The notes: generated from the letters alone by a model not told the origin. Shown: positions 11,480 to 20,245, numbered from the stretch's first letter. The stretch is DNA of 64,000 bases from Bordetella genomosp. 1 (GCF_002261335.1 NZ_NEVL01000002.1:1-64000); one strand, 5' to 3'. Program-made: numbers and translations.

Positions 11480-12660
11480 CGGCCGCGCACCCGGTCGAGC
11501 GTGTGCTGCGCGATGATCAGCTCTTCGTTGGTGCGCACCACGTACACGCCGATGCGGCTGTCGGCCGTGCTGATGCGCGGGCCGTGCTGCGCGTTGCGCG
11601 CGTCGTCCAGCGCGATGCCGAGCCAGGCCAGGCGGGCGCAGATGGCGGCGCGCACGGCGGCGGCGTTCTCGCCGATCCCGGCGGTGAACACCAGCGTGTC
11701 GATGCCGCCCATGGCGCAGCCCAGGCCGGCGATGCCCTCGGCCACGCGCCAGGCGAAGTAATCGAGCGCCAGGCGCGCGCGCGGATCGTCGCTGGCGAGC
11801 AGCTCGCGCACGTCGTTGCCCATGCCCGACAGGCCCTTCAGGCCGCAGTCGTGATAGAGCAGGTGCTCGATCTCGTCGTGCGTCATGCCCTGGTTCATCA
11901 TCCACAGCACGATGCCGGGGTCGAGCCGGCCCGGGCGCGTGCCCATGGGCAGGCCTTCGAGCGCGGTGAAGCCCATGGTGCTGTCCACGCTCTTGCCGGC
12001 GCGGATCGCGCAGGCCGACACGCCGTTGCCCAGGTGCGCGGCCACGATGCGGCCGGGCACGACCTCGGGCAGGGTCTGGGTCAGGCGCTGCACCAGGTAT
12101 TCGTAGGACAGGCCATGGAAGCCGTAGCGCCGCACGCCCTCCTGGTAGAAGCGCTCGGGCAGGGCGTAGTGATCGGCCAGCGCGTCGTGCGAGCGGTGGA
12201 ACGCCGTGTCGAAGCAGGCCACCTGCGCGATGCCGGGACGGCGCTCGCGGATCACCCGGATCGGTGCCAGGTTGTTGGGCTGGTGCAGCGGCGCGAGCGA
12301 GGTGTACGACTCGAGTTTGGCCAGCACGGCGTCGTCGATCAGCACGGGCTCGGACAGGTCGGGGCCGCCATGCACCACCCGGTGGCCCACGGCCATCGGC
12401 ACGCCGCTCAGGTGGCCGCTCAGCCACATGCCCACCACTTCCTGCGCGTTGGGCACGTCGGCGGCGTGGCTGGGGGCGATGTCGCGTTCGATCATGGTCT
12501 GGCCGGCGGCATCGCGCGCGCGCAGGCGCGGATGGCTCGAGCCGATGCCCTCGACCTGGCCGCCCAGCCGCGCGGTGAGGGTATCGCCCGGGCCCACCTC
12601 GAACAGGTGGAACTTGATGCTGGAGCTGCCGGCGTTGATGACGAGGATGGTGTCGCTCAT
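11476..12660 (-). CDS. ackA: Acetate kinase (or related acyl kinase)
   Basis: ASKHA-fold kinase making acetyl phosphate from acetate and ATP, or the reverse; 394 residues. The phosphate motif NAGSSSIKF is at 9-17, with ACFDTAFH in the middle and TAGIGENAAAVR near the end. It follows a phosphate acyltransferase gene by 10 nt, so the pair can interconvert acyl-CoA, acyl phosphate and acid. Substrate specificity (acetate, propionate or butyrate) is not readable here. Confidence 0.93.
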   Translation of the reverse strand: MSDTILVINAGSSSIKFHLFEVGPGDTLTARLGGQVEGIGSSHPRLRARDAAGQTMIERDIAPSHAADVPNAQEVVGMWLSGHLSGVPMAVGHRVVHGGPDLSEPVLIDDAVLAKLESYTSLAPLHQPNNLAPIRVIRERRPGIAQVACFDTAFHRSHDALADHYALPERFYQEGVRRYGFHGLSYEYLVQRLTQTLPEVVPGRIVAAHLGNGVSACAIRAGKSVDSTMGFTALEGLPMGTRPGRLDPGIVLWMMNQGMTHDEIEHLLYHDCGLKGLSGMGNDVRELLASDDPRARLALDYFAWRVAEGIAGLGCAMGGIDTLVFTAGIGENAAAVRAAICARLAWLGIALDDARNAQHGPRISTADSRIGVYVVRTNEELIIAQHTLDRVRGR

Positions 12661-12670
12661 GGCCGCGTCC

Positions 12671-13648
12671 TCAGATCAGGGGCGAGGTGCGGGCCAGGTG
12701 GTTGGCGTAGATCGCCGCCACCGCGCACGAGGCCAGCCGCGAGCGGGCGCTGTCGGCGCGGCTCGTGAGCACGATCGGCACGCGCGCGCCCAGCACCACG
12801 CCGGCCGCTTCCGCGTTGGCCAGGAAGGTCAGGTTCTTGGCCAGCATGTTGCCGGCCTCCAGGTCGGGCACCACCAGCACCTGCGCCCGGCCGGCCACCG
12901 GCGAGACGATGCCCTTGACGCGCGCGGCCTCGGGGCTGATGGCGTTGTCGAGCGCCAGCGGGCCGTCGAGCACGCCACCGGTGATCTGGCCGCGGTCGGC
13001 CATCTTGCACAGCGCCGCGGCCTCCAGCGTGCCGGGGATCGCCGGCATCACCTGCTCGACCGCCGACAGGATGGCCACGCGCGGCGTGCCCAGGCCCAGG
13101 CCATGGTGCAGCTCGATCACGTTGCGGATGATGTCGGCCTTGGTTTCGAGGTCGGGGAAGATGTTGATGGCCGCGTCGGTGATGAACAGCGGCTCGGGAT
13201 AGGTGGGCACGTCCATGATGAACACATGGCTGATGCGCCGGCCGGTGCGCAGACCGGTTTCGCGCGCAACCACCTCGTGCATGAGCTCGTCGGTGTGCAG
13301 GCTGCCCTTCATGAGCAGGCTGGCCGCGCCGGCCCGCACCTGCGCCACGGCGGCGGCCGCCGCCGCGTGGCTGTGCGGCGCATCGACGATGGGGATCGAG
13401 GTGAGGTCGAAGCCGCATTGCTCGGCCACCTCGCGGATCCGGTGCTGCGGCCCCACCAGGATGGGCTTGAGCAGGCCGAGCCGGTCGGCCTCGACGGCGG
13501 CGCCCAGCGAGGTCTCGTCGCAGGGATGGGCGACCGCGCAGGTCGAGGGCGGCAGGGCCCTGGCGGCCGCGATCAGGCGGTCGTAGGGCGAGGCATGGGA
13601 AACGGGGGAGGTCGGGTCAGGGCGGGGTGCTGCAGCGTGGTCGGTCAT
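12671..13648 (-). CDS. Short phosphate acetyl/butyryltransferase
   Basis: Transfers acyl groups between CoA and phosphate. At 325 residues it is the single-domain PTA_PTB form, without the regulatory DRTGG/AAA part of long Pta. Visible family blocks are LLMKGSLHTDELMH, TDAAINIFPDLETKADI and VPDLEAGNMLAKNL. The ATG at 13648 is preferred over the in-frame ATG at 13675 because AGGA lies 6 nt upstream of it. It is the second gene of the operon, 30 nt after the DUF3141 gene. It could act on acetyl-, propionyl- or butyryl-CoA. Confidence 0.88.
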   Translation of the reverse strand: MTDHAAAPRPDPTSPVSHASPYDRLIAAARALPPSTCAVAHPCDETSLGAAVEADRLGLLKPILVGPQHRIREVAEQCGFDLTSIPIVDAPHSHAAAAAAVAQVRAGAASLLMKGSLHTDELMHEVVARETGLRTGRRISHVFIMDVPTYPEPLFITDAAINIFPDLETKADIIRNVIELHHGLGLGTPRVAILSAVEQVMPAIPGTLEAAALCKMADRGQITGGVLDGPLALDNAISPEAARVKGIVSPVAGRAQVLVVPDLEAGNMLAKNLTFLANAEAAGVVLGARVPIVLTSRADSARSRLASCAVAAIYANHLARTSPLI

Positions 13649-13678
13649 CTCGCATCCTGTGGGGAGGTCCCCCATGTT

Positions 13679-16279
13679 TTACCGTGCTTTCTCTCGGCTC
13701 GTCTTGCGCTTCGGCAACGCGCCCGCGGCAGGCTTGGCCGCCGCCGTGGTGCGCGGCGCGGCGCGTTTGGCGGCCGGCCGTGCCGCCGTGGTCTTCGCCG
13801 GGGCCTTGGCCGCCGCCTGTCGTGCCGCCCCGCCAGCCTTGGCGGGCGTCTTGCGCGCGGCCTTGGCCGGCACGGCCCGCGTGGACCTGGCCACCGGCGG
13901 CGCCGACGGCGCCGGGGCGCCGCGGCCGTCGGGCGCGAGGCGGGCGAGCGGCTTGCGGCCCGCGGCGTGGCCGGCCATCTGTTCGGCGGCGGCCTCTACG
14001 TCGGCCTGCGCGTCCAGGATCGGGCGCGTGGTGCGGGCATTGGCGTTGCGGCGGCGCGCGCGTCGTTCGCACGACTCGAACAGGTGCTCCATCTCCTTGA
14101 GGCTCTCGCTGGCGTGCTCGCTCAGCGGCGCCGCGGCCAGCACCACCTGGCGCATGGTGTCCAGCGTGGCGGCGATCGCGTCGGCGTCCACGCCTTCGAG
14201 CAGCTCGGGGATGGCGCGGATCGCGGCCGGGCCGTCCAGGCGCAGGATCAGCGCCTGCTCGCGCACCATGTCCTTGAAGTCCTGCAGCGGCAGCGCGTTG
14301 CTGGCGTTGGCCCGCATGGCGCGGATCAGCGAGAAGCTGCGTTCGTCGATGCTGCCCTCGGCGCTGGTCACGTACAGCAGCAGCCGCATGGCCGCCTCGT
14401 GCAGGCTGCCTTCGTGGATCCTGTGGCGCAGGTCGTCGGCGCGCTCGCCCATGAACTCGTGATGCTCGGGCGACACGCCCGGGTGCTTGCGCGGCGCGCC
14501 GGGCCGCGCGCCCAGGCCGGCCCAGTCCTGCACCAGCGGCGAACCGTAGACGTTCATGAAGACGCGCTCGACGGTGTCGTCGCGCATCTCGCGGAAGATG
14601 TCCAGGCCGCTTTCGATGGCCTGCGACATCATGTTCTGCATCACCAAAAAGGGATTGTCGGGCTCGACCTGGTGGCGCTCGGCGCGCACCTGCTCGGCCA
14701 CCTGCTTGAACGGCGCGACCAGCGGATTGTGGTCGGAGATCAGCTCATAGGGCAGGCGCAGCGGATGCATGCGCTGCGACCACTCGGCCGTCTGCGGCGT
14801 CACGCTCGCCTGCACCCAGGGCTTGAGAAAGCTGCGATACAGGCCGAGGTTGATGTCGGAGATGCGCGCCACGGCGGCGAAGCGGCGGTCGTCTTCCTCG
14901 CGCCGGTCCACGATGGCGCGCACGTCGTCGAGCTTGCGCCCGGCGAACGACAGCACGTAGTTGCCGTAGGCCAGGTCGGCGTTGGCGGTCTCGGGCGTCT
15001 TGTCGGCAATCTCGGTCTGGTAGATGCCGGGCGGCAGCACGTCGATCAGGTCGATGTTGCTGGTGAATTCCTGGTGTTCCTTGCGGGCCACGCTGCCGGA
15101 CACGAAGATGCCCAGGTGGCCGATGCTTTCGTGCACGGCATAGACGATGGTCTGGCCGTGCGCCACCACTTCGGCGTCATCCTGGTAGAGGTCCGGGATC
15201 CAGCCCAGGGCCTGCGGCGGCGGCGTGATGTTGTCGCCCTTGGAGCAGAACACGATGATGGGCGAGCGGATGTTGCGCAGGTCGATGCGGATGCCGTCGG
15301 AGGTCACCAGCCCGGCCGTCGAGAGCCGGTTGCCGACGAACAGGTTGTCGACGATGTACTGGATCTCCGGGCCGTTCAGGTACACGTGGCCGCCCCACCA
15401 CTTCTCGAACTCGAGATAGCGGGTGGCCTCGGTGTCGACCTTCTCGTACAGGTTGTACTGCTTGCCCCAGAGCGTGTTGGCGGGGTTGAGGTTTTCGAAG
15501 TTCTGCACCAGCCAGGCGCCGTCGAAGCGGCCGTTGCCCAGGTCGCTGGTGAGTTCGGTCATCCAGCTGCCGCCCAGCATGCCGCCCGAATAGCGCATCG
15601 GGTTGCGGCCGCGCCAGCCGGCCCAGTACGACAGCGGCGCGCCGGCCACGATGATGGGGCCGAACAGCTCGGGCCGCATCGCGGCGGTCATCATGATCTG
15701 CCAGCCGGCCTGGCAGTTGCCCACCACCACCGGCTTGCCTTCGGCCTCCGGGTGGCGCGCGATGATTTCCTCGAGAAAGCGGGCCTCGGCGCGCATCACG
15801 TCCTCGACCGTCTGGGTCGGGGTGGGCTGCGGCAGGAACGAGGCGAAATAGGTGGGATGGCCGGCACGCACGGCCACGCCGATCTCGGATTCGGGCTTGA
15901 AGCCGCCGATGCCCGGGCCGTGGCCCGCGCGCGGGTCCACCACCAGGAACGGCCGCTTCTCCGGATCGACCGGGGTGTCGGCAGGCGGCACGATGCGCAG
16001 CAACACGTAGTTCACCGGGCGCGCCAGCTCGCGGCCGTCCAGCACCACCTCCGACGCCATCGACAGCACGTTCGGCGCCTTCTTGGCCATGTGCTTCAGG
16101 TACTGGTTGCCGCGCTGGCGCATCACATCGGTGTAGAGCACGCTGCGCTGCCACGCGTCGACCATGTAGCTGCCCGCCTGGAGTGCGAGCTTGGCAAAGG
16201 GATTGGCGTCCAGCCCGAAGGGCAGGGGGGTGGCGGGGGCGGCGGGGGCCGTCTTGCGGGTGCCGTTGTTGCTGGCCAT
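13679..16279 (-). CDS. DUF3141 protein, PHA-synthase-like alpha/beta hydrolase with Lys/Ala-rich tail
   Basis: A large 866-residue protein of the DUF3141 family, distantly related to polyhydroxyalkanoate synthase. The nucleophile elbow is GNCQAGW with Cys189, the same Cys-type elbow as PhaC, and a late His sits in ESIGHLGIFVSG. Residues 1-560 or so form the hydrolase-like part and 560-770 is helical. The last 90 residues are Ala/Lys/Arg/Pro-rich (PAKAARKTPAKAGGA-like), resembling histone H1 or phasin tails. It heads the pta-ackA-fabI operon. No enzyme activity is assigned to the family to my knowledge; a role in PHB or acyl-CoA balance is inference. Confidence 0.8.
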   Translation of the reverse strand: MASNNGTRKTAPAAPATPLPFGLDANPFAKLALQAGSYMVDAWQRSVLYTDVMRQRGNQYLKHMAKKAPNVLSMASEVVLDGRELARPVNYVLLRIVPPADTPVDPEKRPFLVVDPRAGHGPGIGGFKPESEIGVAVRAGHPTYFASFLPQPTPTQTVEDVMRAEARFLEEIIARHPEAEGKPVVVGNCQAGWQIMMTAAMRPELFGPIIVAGAPLSYWAGWRGRNPMRYSGGMLGGSWMTELTSDLGNGRFDGAWLVQNFENLNPANTLWGKQYNLYEKVDTEATRYLEFEKWWGGHVYLNGPEIQYIVDNLFVGNRLSTAGLVTSDGIRIDLRNIRSPIIVFCSKGDNITPPPQALGWIPDLYQDDAEVVAHGQTIVYAVHESIGHLGIFVSGSVARKEHQEFTSNIDLIDVLPPGIYQTEIADKTPETANADLAYGNYVLSFAGRKLDDVRAIVDRREEDDRRFAAVARISDINLGLYRSFLKPWVQASVTPQTAEWSQRMHPLRLPYELISDHNPLVAPFKQVAEQVRAERHQVEPDNPFLVMQNMMSQAIESGLDIFREMRDDTVERVFMNVYGSPLVQDWAGLGARPGAPRKHPGVSPEHHEFMGERADDLRHRIHEGSLHEAAMRLLLYVTSAEGSIDERSFSLIRAMRANASNALPLQDFKDMVREQALILRLDGPAAIRAIPELLEGVDADAIAATLDTMRQVVLAAAPLSEHASESLKEMEHLFESCERRARRRNANARTTRPILDAQADVEAAAEQMAGHAAGRKPLARLAPDGRGAPAPSAPPVARSTRAVPAKAARKTPAKAGGAARQAAAKAPAKTTAARPAAKRAAPRTTAAAKPAAGALPKRKTSREKAR

Positions 16280-16377
16280 AGGCTGTCTCCTGCTTTGCGA
16301 AGGCCGGCGCCGGGCCGGCCGCTGCCGGAAAGGGTCCGGCAGTCAGGGCTATCGTTCGACCCATTACACCGCAAACA

Positions 16378-16394
16378 ATGTTGCAGCGCAACAT
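16378..16394. promoter_or_regulatory. 17-bp palindrome upstream of the DUF3141-pta-ackA-fabI operon
   Basis: ATGTTGC-AGC-GCAACAT is a perfect inverted repeat with 7-bp arms, about 99 nt before the operon's first ATG. It resembles the TGC/GCA-rich sites bound by the PHB regulator PhaR in related bacteria. The sequence identity of a PhaR site is from memory and unproven here. Confidence 0.45.
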
Positions 16395-16433
16395 CGGGGA
16401 CGGATGGTTTCGCGCGCCTGGGCGCAAATGGGG

Positions 16434-16829
16434 TCAGGCCGGGTCGTGGCAGACCGCTTCGAGGCGGTTGCCGGCGGGATCGCGCACGAAGGCGGCGTAA
16501 TAGTGGGGGTGGTAGGCGGGGCGCAGGCCGGGCGCGCCGTCGTCGCTGCCGCCGTGTGCCAGCGCGGCGCGATGGAACGCGTCCACGGCGCCGCGGTGGC
16601 GGGCCTTGAAGCACCAGTGGCGGCCGTCGCCGGCCTGTGCGCCGTCGTGCTGGTACACCGCGAGGTAGGTGTGGGCGGCGTCGCCGGGCCGGCAGCGCTC
16701 GCCGAAGCCGAGCCGGTCGGGCTCGTCGTAGACGCAGGCCGCGTCGAGCGTCTGCATCACGGCATGGTAGAAGGCGCGGGCCCGCGCCAGGTCGGGCACC
16801 GCGATGGAGACGTGGTCGAGCAGCTGCAT
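16434..16829 (-). CDS. VOC (glyoxalase/dioxygenase fold) family protein
   Basis: Small 131-residue vicinal-oxygen-chelate protein. It opens with the metal-ligand strand QLLDHVSIAVPDLARARAFY (His6) and closes with FVRDPAGNRLEAVCHD, whose Glu is the usual last metal ligand. A central HWCFKARHRGAVDAF block fits the lactoylglutathione-lyase-like subfamily. The ATG at 16829 matches the family start; the longer frame adds a non-conserved leader. Substrate unknown. It lies 22 nt after the GST gene on the same strand. Confidence 0.85.
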   Translation of the reverse strand: MQLLDHVSIAVPDLARARAFYHAVMQTLDAACVYDEPDRLGFGERCRPGDAAHTYLAVYQHDGAQAGDGRHWCFKARHRGAVDAFHRAALAHGGSDDGAPGLRPAYHPHYYAAFVRDPAGNRLEAVCHDPA

Positions 16830-16851
16830 TGCGATCGCCGCGCCGGCCGCG

Positions 16852-17487
16852 TCAGGCGCGCGCGCTGCGGTTGTGTTCGAGCCAGGCCTGCACGGCGGGG
16901 CGCTGCCATTGCGCGTCGGCATAGTCGCGCAGCCAGTCGGGGGCCTCGTCGCCGGCGAGCCGCTTGATCATCACGGCGAGCTCGGTGTCGGCGATGCTCC
17001 AGTCGCCGAACAGCTGCGCCTGGCCCGGCACCAGCAGCAGGCCGGCGACGCGCACCAGCTTGTTGGCGGCGGCCTGCGCCTCGTCGCCGAGCGGGCGGCC
17101 GGTGGGCGCGTGGAACACGTGTTCGGTGGGGCGCTCGGCGCGCAGCGCGCCGAGGTCGCTGCGCAGCCAGGCCTGCAGCTGGCGCGCGCGGGCGCGTTGC
17201 TGGCGGTCGGCTGGATACAGCGCGGTGTGGGCCGGCGCGGGATAGAGCTCGTCGAGATACTCGGTGATGGCGCTGGATTCGCTCAGGTGGAAACCGTCGT
17301 GGGTCAGGGCGGGCACGCGGCAGGTGGGCGCGCGATGCTGGTAGGGCTGCATGCGCTGCTCGCCGGCGCCGAGATCGACCAGGCGGATTTCGAAGGACTG
17401 CGCCTTTTCGGTGAGCGCGACGAATGCCGAGAGGGCATACGGGCTCAGGAAGTCGGCGTCTACGTAAAGCGTGAGCGAGGGGGCCAA
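16852..17487 (-). CDS. yfcF: Glutathione S-transferase, YfcF-like
   Basis: Cytosolic GST of 211 residues resembling E. coli YfcF over its whole length (LYVDADFLSPYALSAFVAL, LSESSAITEYLDELYPAP, RARARQLQAWLRSDLGALR, then QLFGDWSIADTELAVMI). The thioredoxin-like domain is followed by the helical domain. A TTG start at 17487 is chosen: GGAG lies 8 nt upstream and the protein then begins in line with YfcF; a GTG at 17523 would add 12 residues. Probably in peroxide or electrophile detoxification, by family. Confidence 0.85.
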   Translation of the reverse strand: MAPSLTLYVDADFLSPYALSAFVALTEKAQSFEIRLVDLGAGEQRMQPYQHRAPTCRVPALTHDGFHLSESSAITEYLDELYPAPAHTALYPADRQQRARARQLQAWLRSDLGALRAERPTEHVFHAPTGRPLGDEAQAAANKLVRVAGLLLVPGQAQLFGDWSIADTELAVMIKRLAGDEAPDWLRDYADAQWQRPAVQAWLEHNRSARA

Positions 17488-17617
17488 GGCGGGGTCTCCG
17501 TTGAGAGCTACAGCGTACCGCACTCGGCGCGGCGCGGGCCCCGTGGCCGCGTCCGGAGCCCTGAAAACAGGGCGGGACGCGGCGGCGCCGCCACAGTCGG
17601 CGCGCCGCCGCGGGGCG

Positions 17618-18478
17618 TTACGACTTCGCCTCGTACGACTGCTTCTTGCGGTTGAACTGGTAGACCGCGTTGTCGGCCGCGCCGAGTTCGCGCGTCTTGC
17701 CGGGGCCCTCGATGGTGGTGCCCTTGAACTTCACCACCACCTGCGGCATTTCCGCCGGGCCGGTCACGAAGCCGACCTCGCCGGTGCGCGCGATGCACGG
17801 CATCACGGCGCCGCCGTCGCAGGCCGCCGCGTTTTCCTCGTCGGTGGCCACGCGGCCGAGGTAGGTCCACACGTGTTCCTCGATGTTGTCCGGATCCCGG
17901 TTGGGGTTGAACACGAACATCGAATAGCCCTTGAGCGTGAAGCCGTTCTCGAACGAGCTCACGGGCACGCCCACGATGACGCGGCCGCCGGCGGTGCGGT
18001 GCTCGATCGGTTTGCGTTCCGTGTCGATCTCCTCGGGCTTCTTGTATGCGCCGAATTCGCCGATGGAAAACTCGCTGCCGAGCCAGGTCCAGGCGGGCTT
18101 CTGCCCCGGATGCGTGAGCACGAAGGTGGTCTCGGCCAGGTTGACCGTGTCGCCCGGGCCGGCCTCGTCTTCACCCGGCTTGCCGTAGCGTTCGGGGGTG
18201 TTCCAGACCAGGCCGGTGTAGTAAGTCTTGCCGCCGATCTCGACCCGGTAGCCGTACCAGAAGTTGGCGGTGGCGCCGTTGGCGATATCGATCGTGGTGG
18301 CGTCGTCGGCGGGCTGCACGTCGTGCAGCGCGCCCAGCACGGCGCCGCTGGTGGGCGGCGCGTCCTTGGCGTGGGCCGCCAGGGGCAGCGTCAGCATCGA
18401 CGCGGCGATCGCCACGCCGGCCAGCGCGTGGCGCAGGGCGGCGTCCAGGCTCGGACTTACCTTCATCATGGATTTCAT
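17618..18478 (-). CDS. Secreted protein of unknown function
   Basis: A 286-residue protein with a clear Sec signal peptide: a hydrophobic stretch around residues 20-38 ending PLAAHA before KDAPP. The mature part (about 249 residues) is hydrophilic and beta-rich by appearance, has two Cys close together (AAACDGGAVMPCIA) and no motif I recognise. It is probably periplasmic. The ATG at 18478 has a GAGGG ribosome site 8 nt upstream; upstream in-frame starts lie in low-complexity sequence. A sigma-70-like promoter is visible 160-200 nt upstream. I do not assign a function. Confidence 0.8.
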   Translation of the reverse strand: MKSMMKVSPSLDAALRHALAGVAIAASMLTLPLAAHAKDAPPTSGAVLGALHDVQPADDATTIDIANGATANFWYGYRVEIGGKTYYTGLVWNTPERYGKPGEDEAGPGDTVNLAETTFVLTHPGQKPAWTWLGSEFSIGEFGAYKKPEEIDTERKPIEHRTAGGRVIVGVPVSSFENGFTLKGYSMFVFNPNRDPDNIEEHVWTYLGRVATDEENAAACDGGAVMPCIARTGEVGFVTGPAEMPQVVVKFKGTTIEGPGKTRELGAADNAVYQFNRKKQSYEAKS

Positions 18479-18645
18479 TTCAAGCACCCTCTGTGGAGCT
18501 CGCGGGGAACGGCGGTTGCGCGTGAGCCGGCGGGGACCGGCTGGCGCGCATCGGCGGGACGAAAAAAAAGTGGCATGGGCCACCCGGTGCTCGGCTTGCG
18601 GGGCGAGCGCCCGGGCCGCGGGGCGGCGCGATTCGTGCGGCGTCG

Positions 18646-18675
18646 ATGATATCGGCAGGCTTTCGCGGCTGACAA
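18646..18675 (-). promoter_or_regulatory. Sigma-70-like promoter for the secreted unknown protein
   Basis: On the reverse strand, TTGTCA (18675-18670) and TATCAT (18651-18646) are separated by 18 nt. The leader to the ATG at 18478 would be about 160 nt. The 316-nt gap 18479-18794 otherwise holds only the hairpin at 18744-18771. Confidence 0.45.
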
Positions 18676-18743
18676 GCCGTCAGGCGCCGCGAGTGCGTGA
18701 GCGTTTGTTGCGTGCGCGATTCAGTTGTTACAAAGGCATGGGT

Positions 18744-18771
18744 GCGCGCGCAACGGAATCGTTGCGTGCGC
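18744..18771 (-). terminator. Hairpin after the cupin gene, possible terminator
   Basis: A 12-bp inverted repeat (one G-U pair) with a GAAT loop, containing CAACG/CGTTG arms. It lies 24 nt beyond the stop of the cupin gene. Only a short T-rich stretch follows on the reverse strand, so termination would be weak; a protein-binding palindrome is an alternative. Confidence 0.35.
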
Positions 18772-18794
18772 AAACATCCGGGGGCGATGGCGGC

Positions 18795-19124
18795 TCAGTC
18801 GACGATGAACAGCCTGGCGCCGGTGGGGGTGGAGGAGCGGTGTGGCTCGGCCTGGTCGGCCACCTGGTAGCTCATGCCCGGCGTGAGCACGAAGCGGCGG
18901 CCGTCTTCGAGCTCGGTGTGCAGCTCGCCCTCGAGGCAGAACAGGATGTGGCCCTTGCTGCACCAGTGATCGGCCAGGTAGCCCGGCGAATATTCCACCA
19001 TGCGCACGCGGATGTCGCCGAACTGGCGCGTGCGCCACAGCGCATGGCCGGTGTCGCCCGGGTGGCGGGTGGTTTCGACTTCGGACCAATCGGTGGTGCC
19101 GAACGGGATGGCGTGCATTTTCAT
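18795..19124 (-). CDS. DHCW-motif cupin-fold protein
   Basis: A 109-residue single-domain cupin. The family block LADHWCSKGHILFCLEGEL sits at about 50-68 and gives the likely metal ligands (two His and a Glu). The second cupin half ends PGMSYQVADQAEPHRSSTP. Cytoplasmic, no signal peptide. Catalytic role unknown for the family. It lies 19 nt after the DinB gene on the same strand, so the two may be cotranscribed. Confidence 0.85.
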   Translation of the reverse strand: MKMHAIPFGTTDWSEVETTRHPGDTGHALWRTRQFGDIRVRMVEYSPGYLADHWCSKGHILFCLEGELHTELEDGRRFVLTPGMSYQVADQAEPHRSSTPTGARLFIVD

Positions 19125-19143
19125 GGGGAACCTGGTCGGGGGA

Positions 19144-19698
19144 TCAAGGGTTGAGCGCGTCGGGCACGCGCAGCAGCAGGTCGGTGGCGCCGACGTCGGC
19201 GCCGGCCTGCGTCAGCAGCGTGGTGGCCTGGCCGCGGTGGTGGGTCTGGTGATTGAAGAAATGCAGCAACAGCGCGCCGAGCTCGCGGCGCGAGGCCACG
19301 CCGCGGCTGTTGCGGTAGTCGTGCGGGCGGGCGAGATCCGCGGGCGTGAGGGCGGCCACCCACGCGACGATCGCGCCATCGAGCGCCGTGCGCGCGGCGG
19401 CGAGCGCGGTGAGCGTGGCATGCGGCCGGCCGTCGAGCGGACCCGGCGGCGGCGCGGCCCTGACCGGCGCCAGGGCGGCCTGCGCGGCCGCGCTCACGCC
19501 GGGGTGCGTGGCGAAACGCTGGAGCCACATCGTGTCGCCCACGATCAGGTGATTGAGCGTGCCGAGGATCGAGCCGAAGAAGGCGCCGCGCTCGGCATCG
19601 AGCTCGGCCGCCGGCAGGCGCGCGCAGGCATCGAGCAGTTGCCGGTTCATCCACTGGTTGTAGTCGGCCAGCAGCGCCAGGTCGGCGGGAGAGGGCAT
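19144..19698 (-). CDS. DinB family metal-binding protein
   Basis: A 184-residue four-helix-bundle protein of the DinB/YfiT superfamily. Typical blocks are the start LALLADYNQWMNRQLLDAC, the first metal His in GTLNHLIVGDTMWLQRF and the last two in FNHQTHHRGQATTLL. Members are metal-dependent thiol transferases or hydrolases with unknown partners. It sits 7 nt after the GNAT gene's stop on the same strand. Confidence 0.88.
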   Translation of the reverse strand: MPSPADLALLADYNQWMNRQLLDACARLPAAELDAERGAFFGSILGTLNHLIVGDTMWLQRFATHPGVSAAAQAALAPVRAAPPPGPLDGRPHATLTALAAARTALDGAIVAWVAALTPADLARPHDYRNSRGVASRRELGALLLHFFNHQTHHRGQATTLLTQAGADVGATDLLLRVPDALNP

Positions 19699-19705
19699 CG
19701 TGGCC

Positions 19706-20194
19706 TCAGGCGGCGAGCTTTTTCTGCCAGAACTGGGCCGCGCCGGTATCGCCGCCGAGCGCGTAGTCGGCGTAGCCGGCCTTCAGGTAGAGCTTGCGCG
19801 CCGGTTCGTTGCCTTCGAGCACTTCGAGCGTGATCTTGCAGCAGCCCAGGCGGCGCGCGAGGCCCTCGAGCGCGTCGAGCAGCTTGAGCGCGACGCCCTG
19901 GCCGCGGGCGCGCGACGACACCATGAAGTCGTGCAGGTTGAGCAGCGGCTGGCAGGCGAAGGTGGAGAAGCCCTCGAAGCTGATCGCCAGGCCACAGGGG
20001 GCGCCCGTGGCATCCCAGGCGATCAGCGCATGCGCGTTGGGGCGGCGGGCGAGCTCGCCGATCAGGTTGGCGCGCACGTGCGCCGAGATCGGCGCGCCGC
20101 CGCCCATCGGGTCGGTGGCGTATTCGTCGAGCAGCGCCACGATGGCCGCGCCGTGCGCGGGGTTGTGAAAATCGGCTTCGGTGATGGTGACCAC
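19706..20194 (-). CDS. GNAT family N-acetyltransferase
   Basis: A 162-residue acetyl-CoA-dependent acyltransferase. The CoA-binding loop is SSRARGQGVALKLLDALE, followed by NEPARKLYLKAGY, a normal GNAT motif A/B arrangement. A GTG at 20194 is the best start: the frame runs much further but no conserved sequence precedes VTITEADFHNP. The substrate is unknown. It is divergent from cbpA. Confidence 0.85.
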   Translation of the reverse strand: MVTITEADFHNPAHGAAIVALLDEYATDPMGGGAPISAHVRANLIGELARRPNAHALIAWDATGAPCGLAISFEGFSTFACQPLLNLHDFMVSSRARGQGVALKLLDALEGLARRLGCCKITLEVLEGNEPARKLYLKAGYADYALGGDTGAAQFWQKKLAA

Positions 20195-20245
20195 GGCATA
20201 TCCGGCAGACAGGGAAGATCCCGCATTATGCCGCGCGCCCGTGCG

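Noticed and set aside
12206-16609. A 1467-codon open frame on the plus strand across ackA, pta and the DUF3141 gene
   Set aside because: It is antisense to three genes with clear family motifs and is Arg/His/Gly-rich, the usual shadow of GC-rich third positions.
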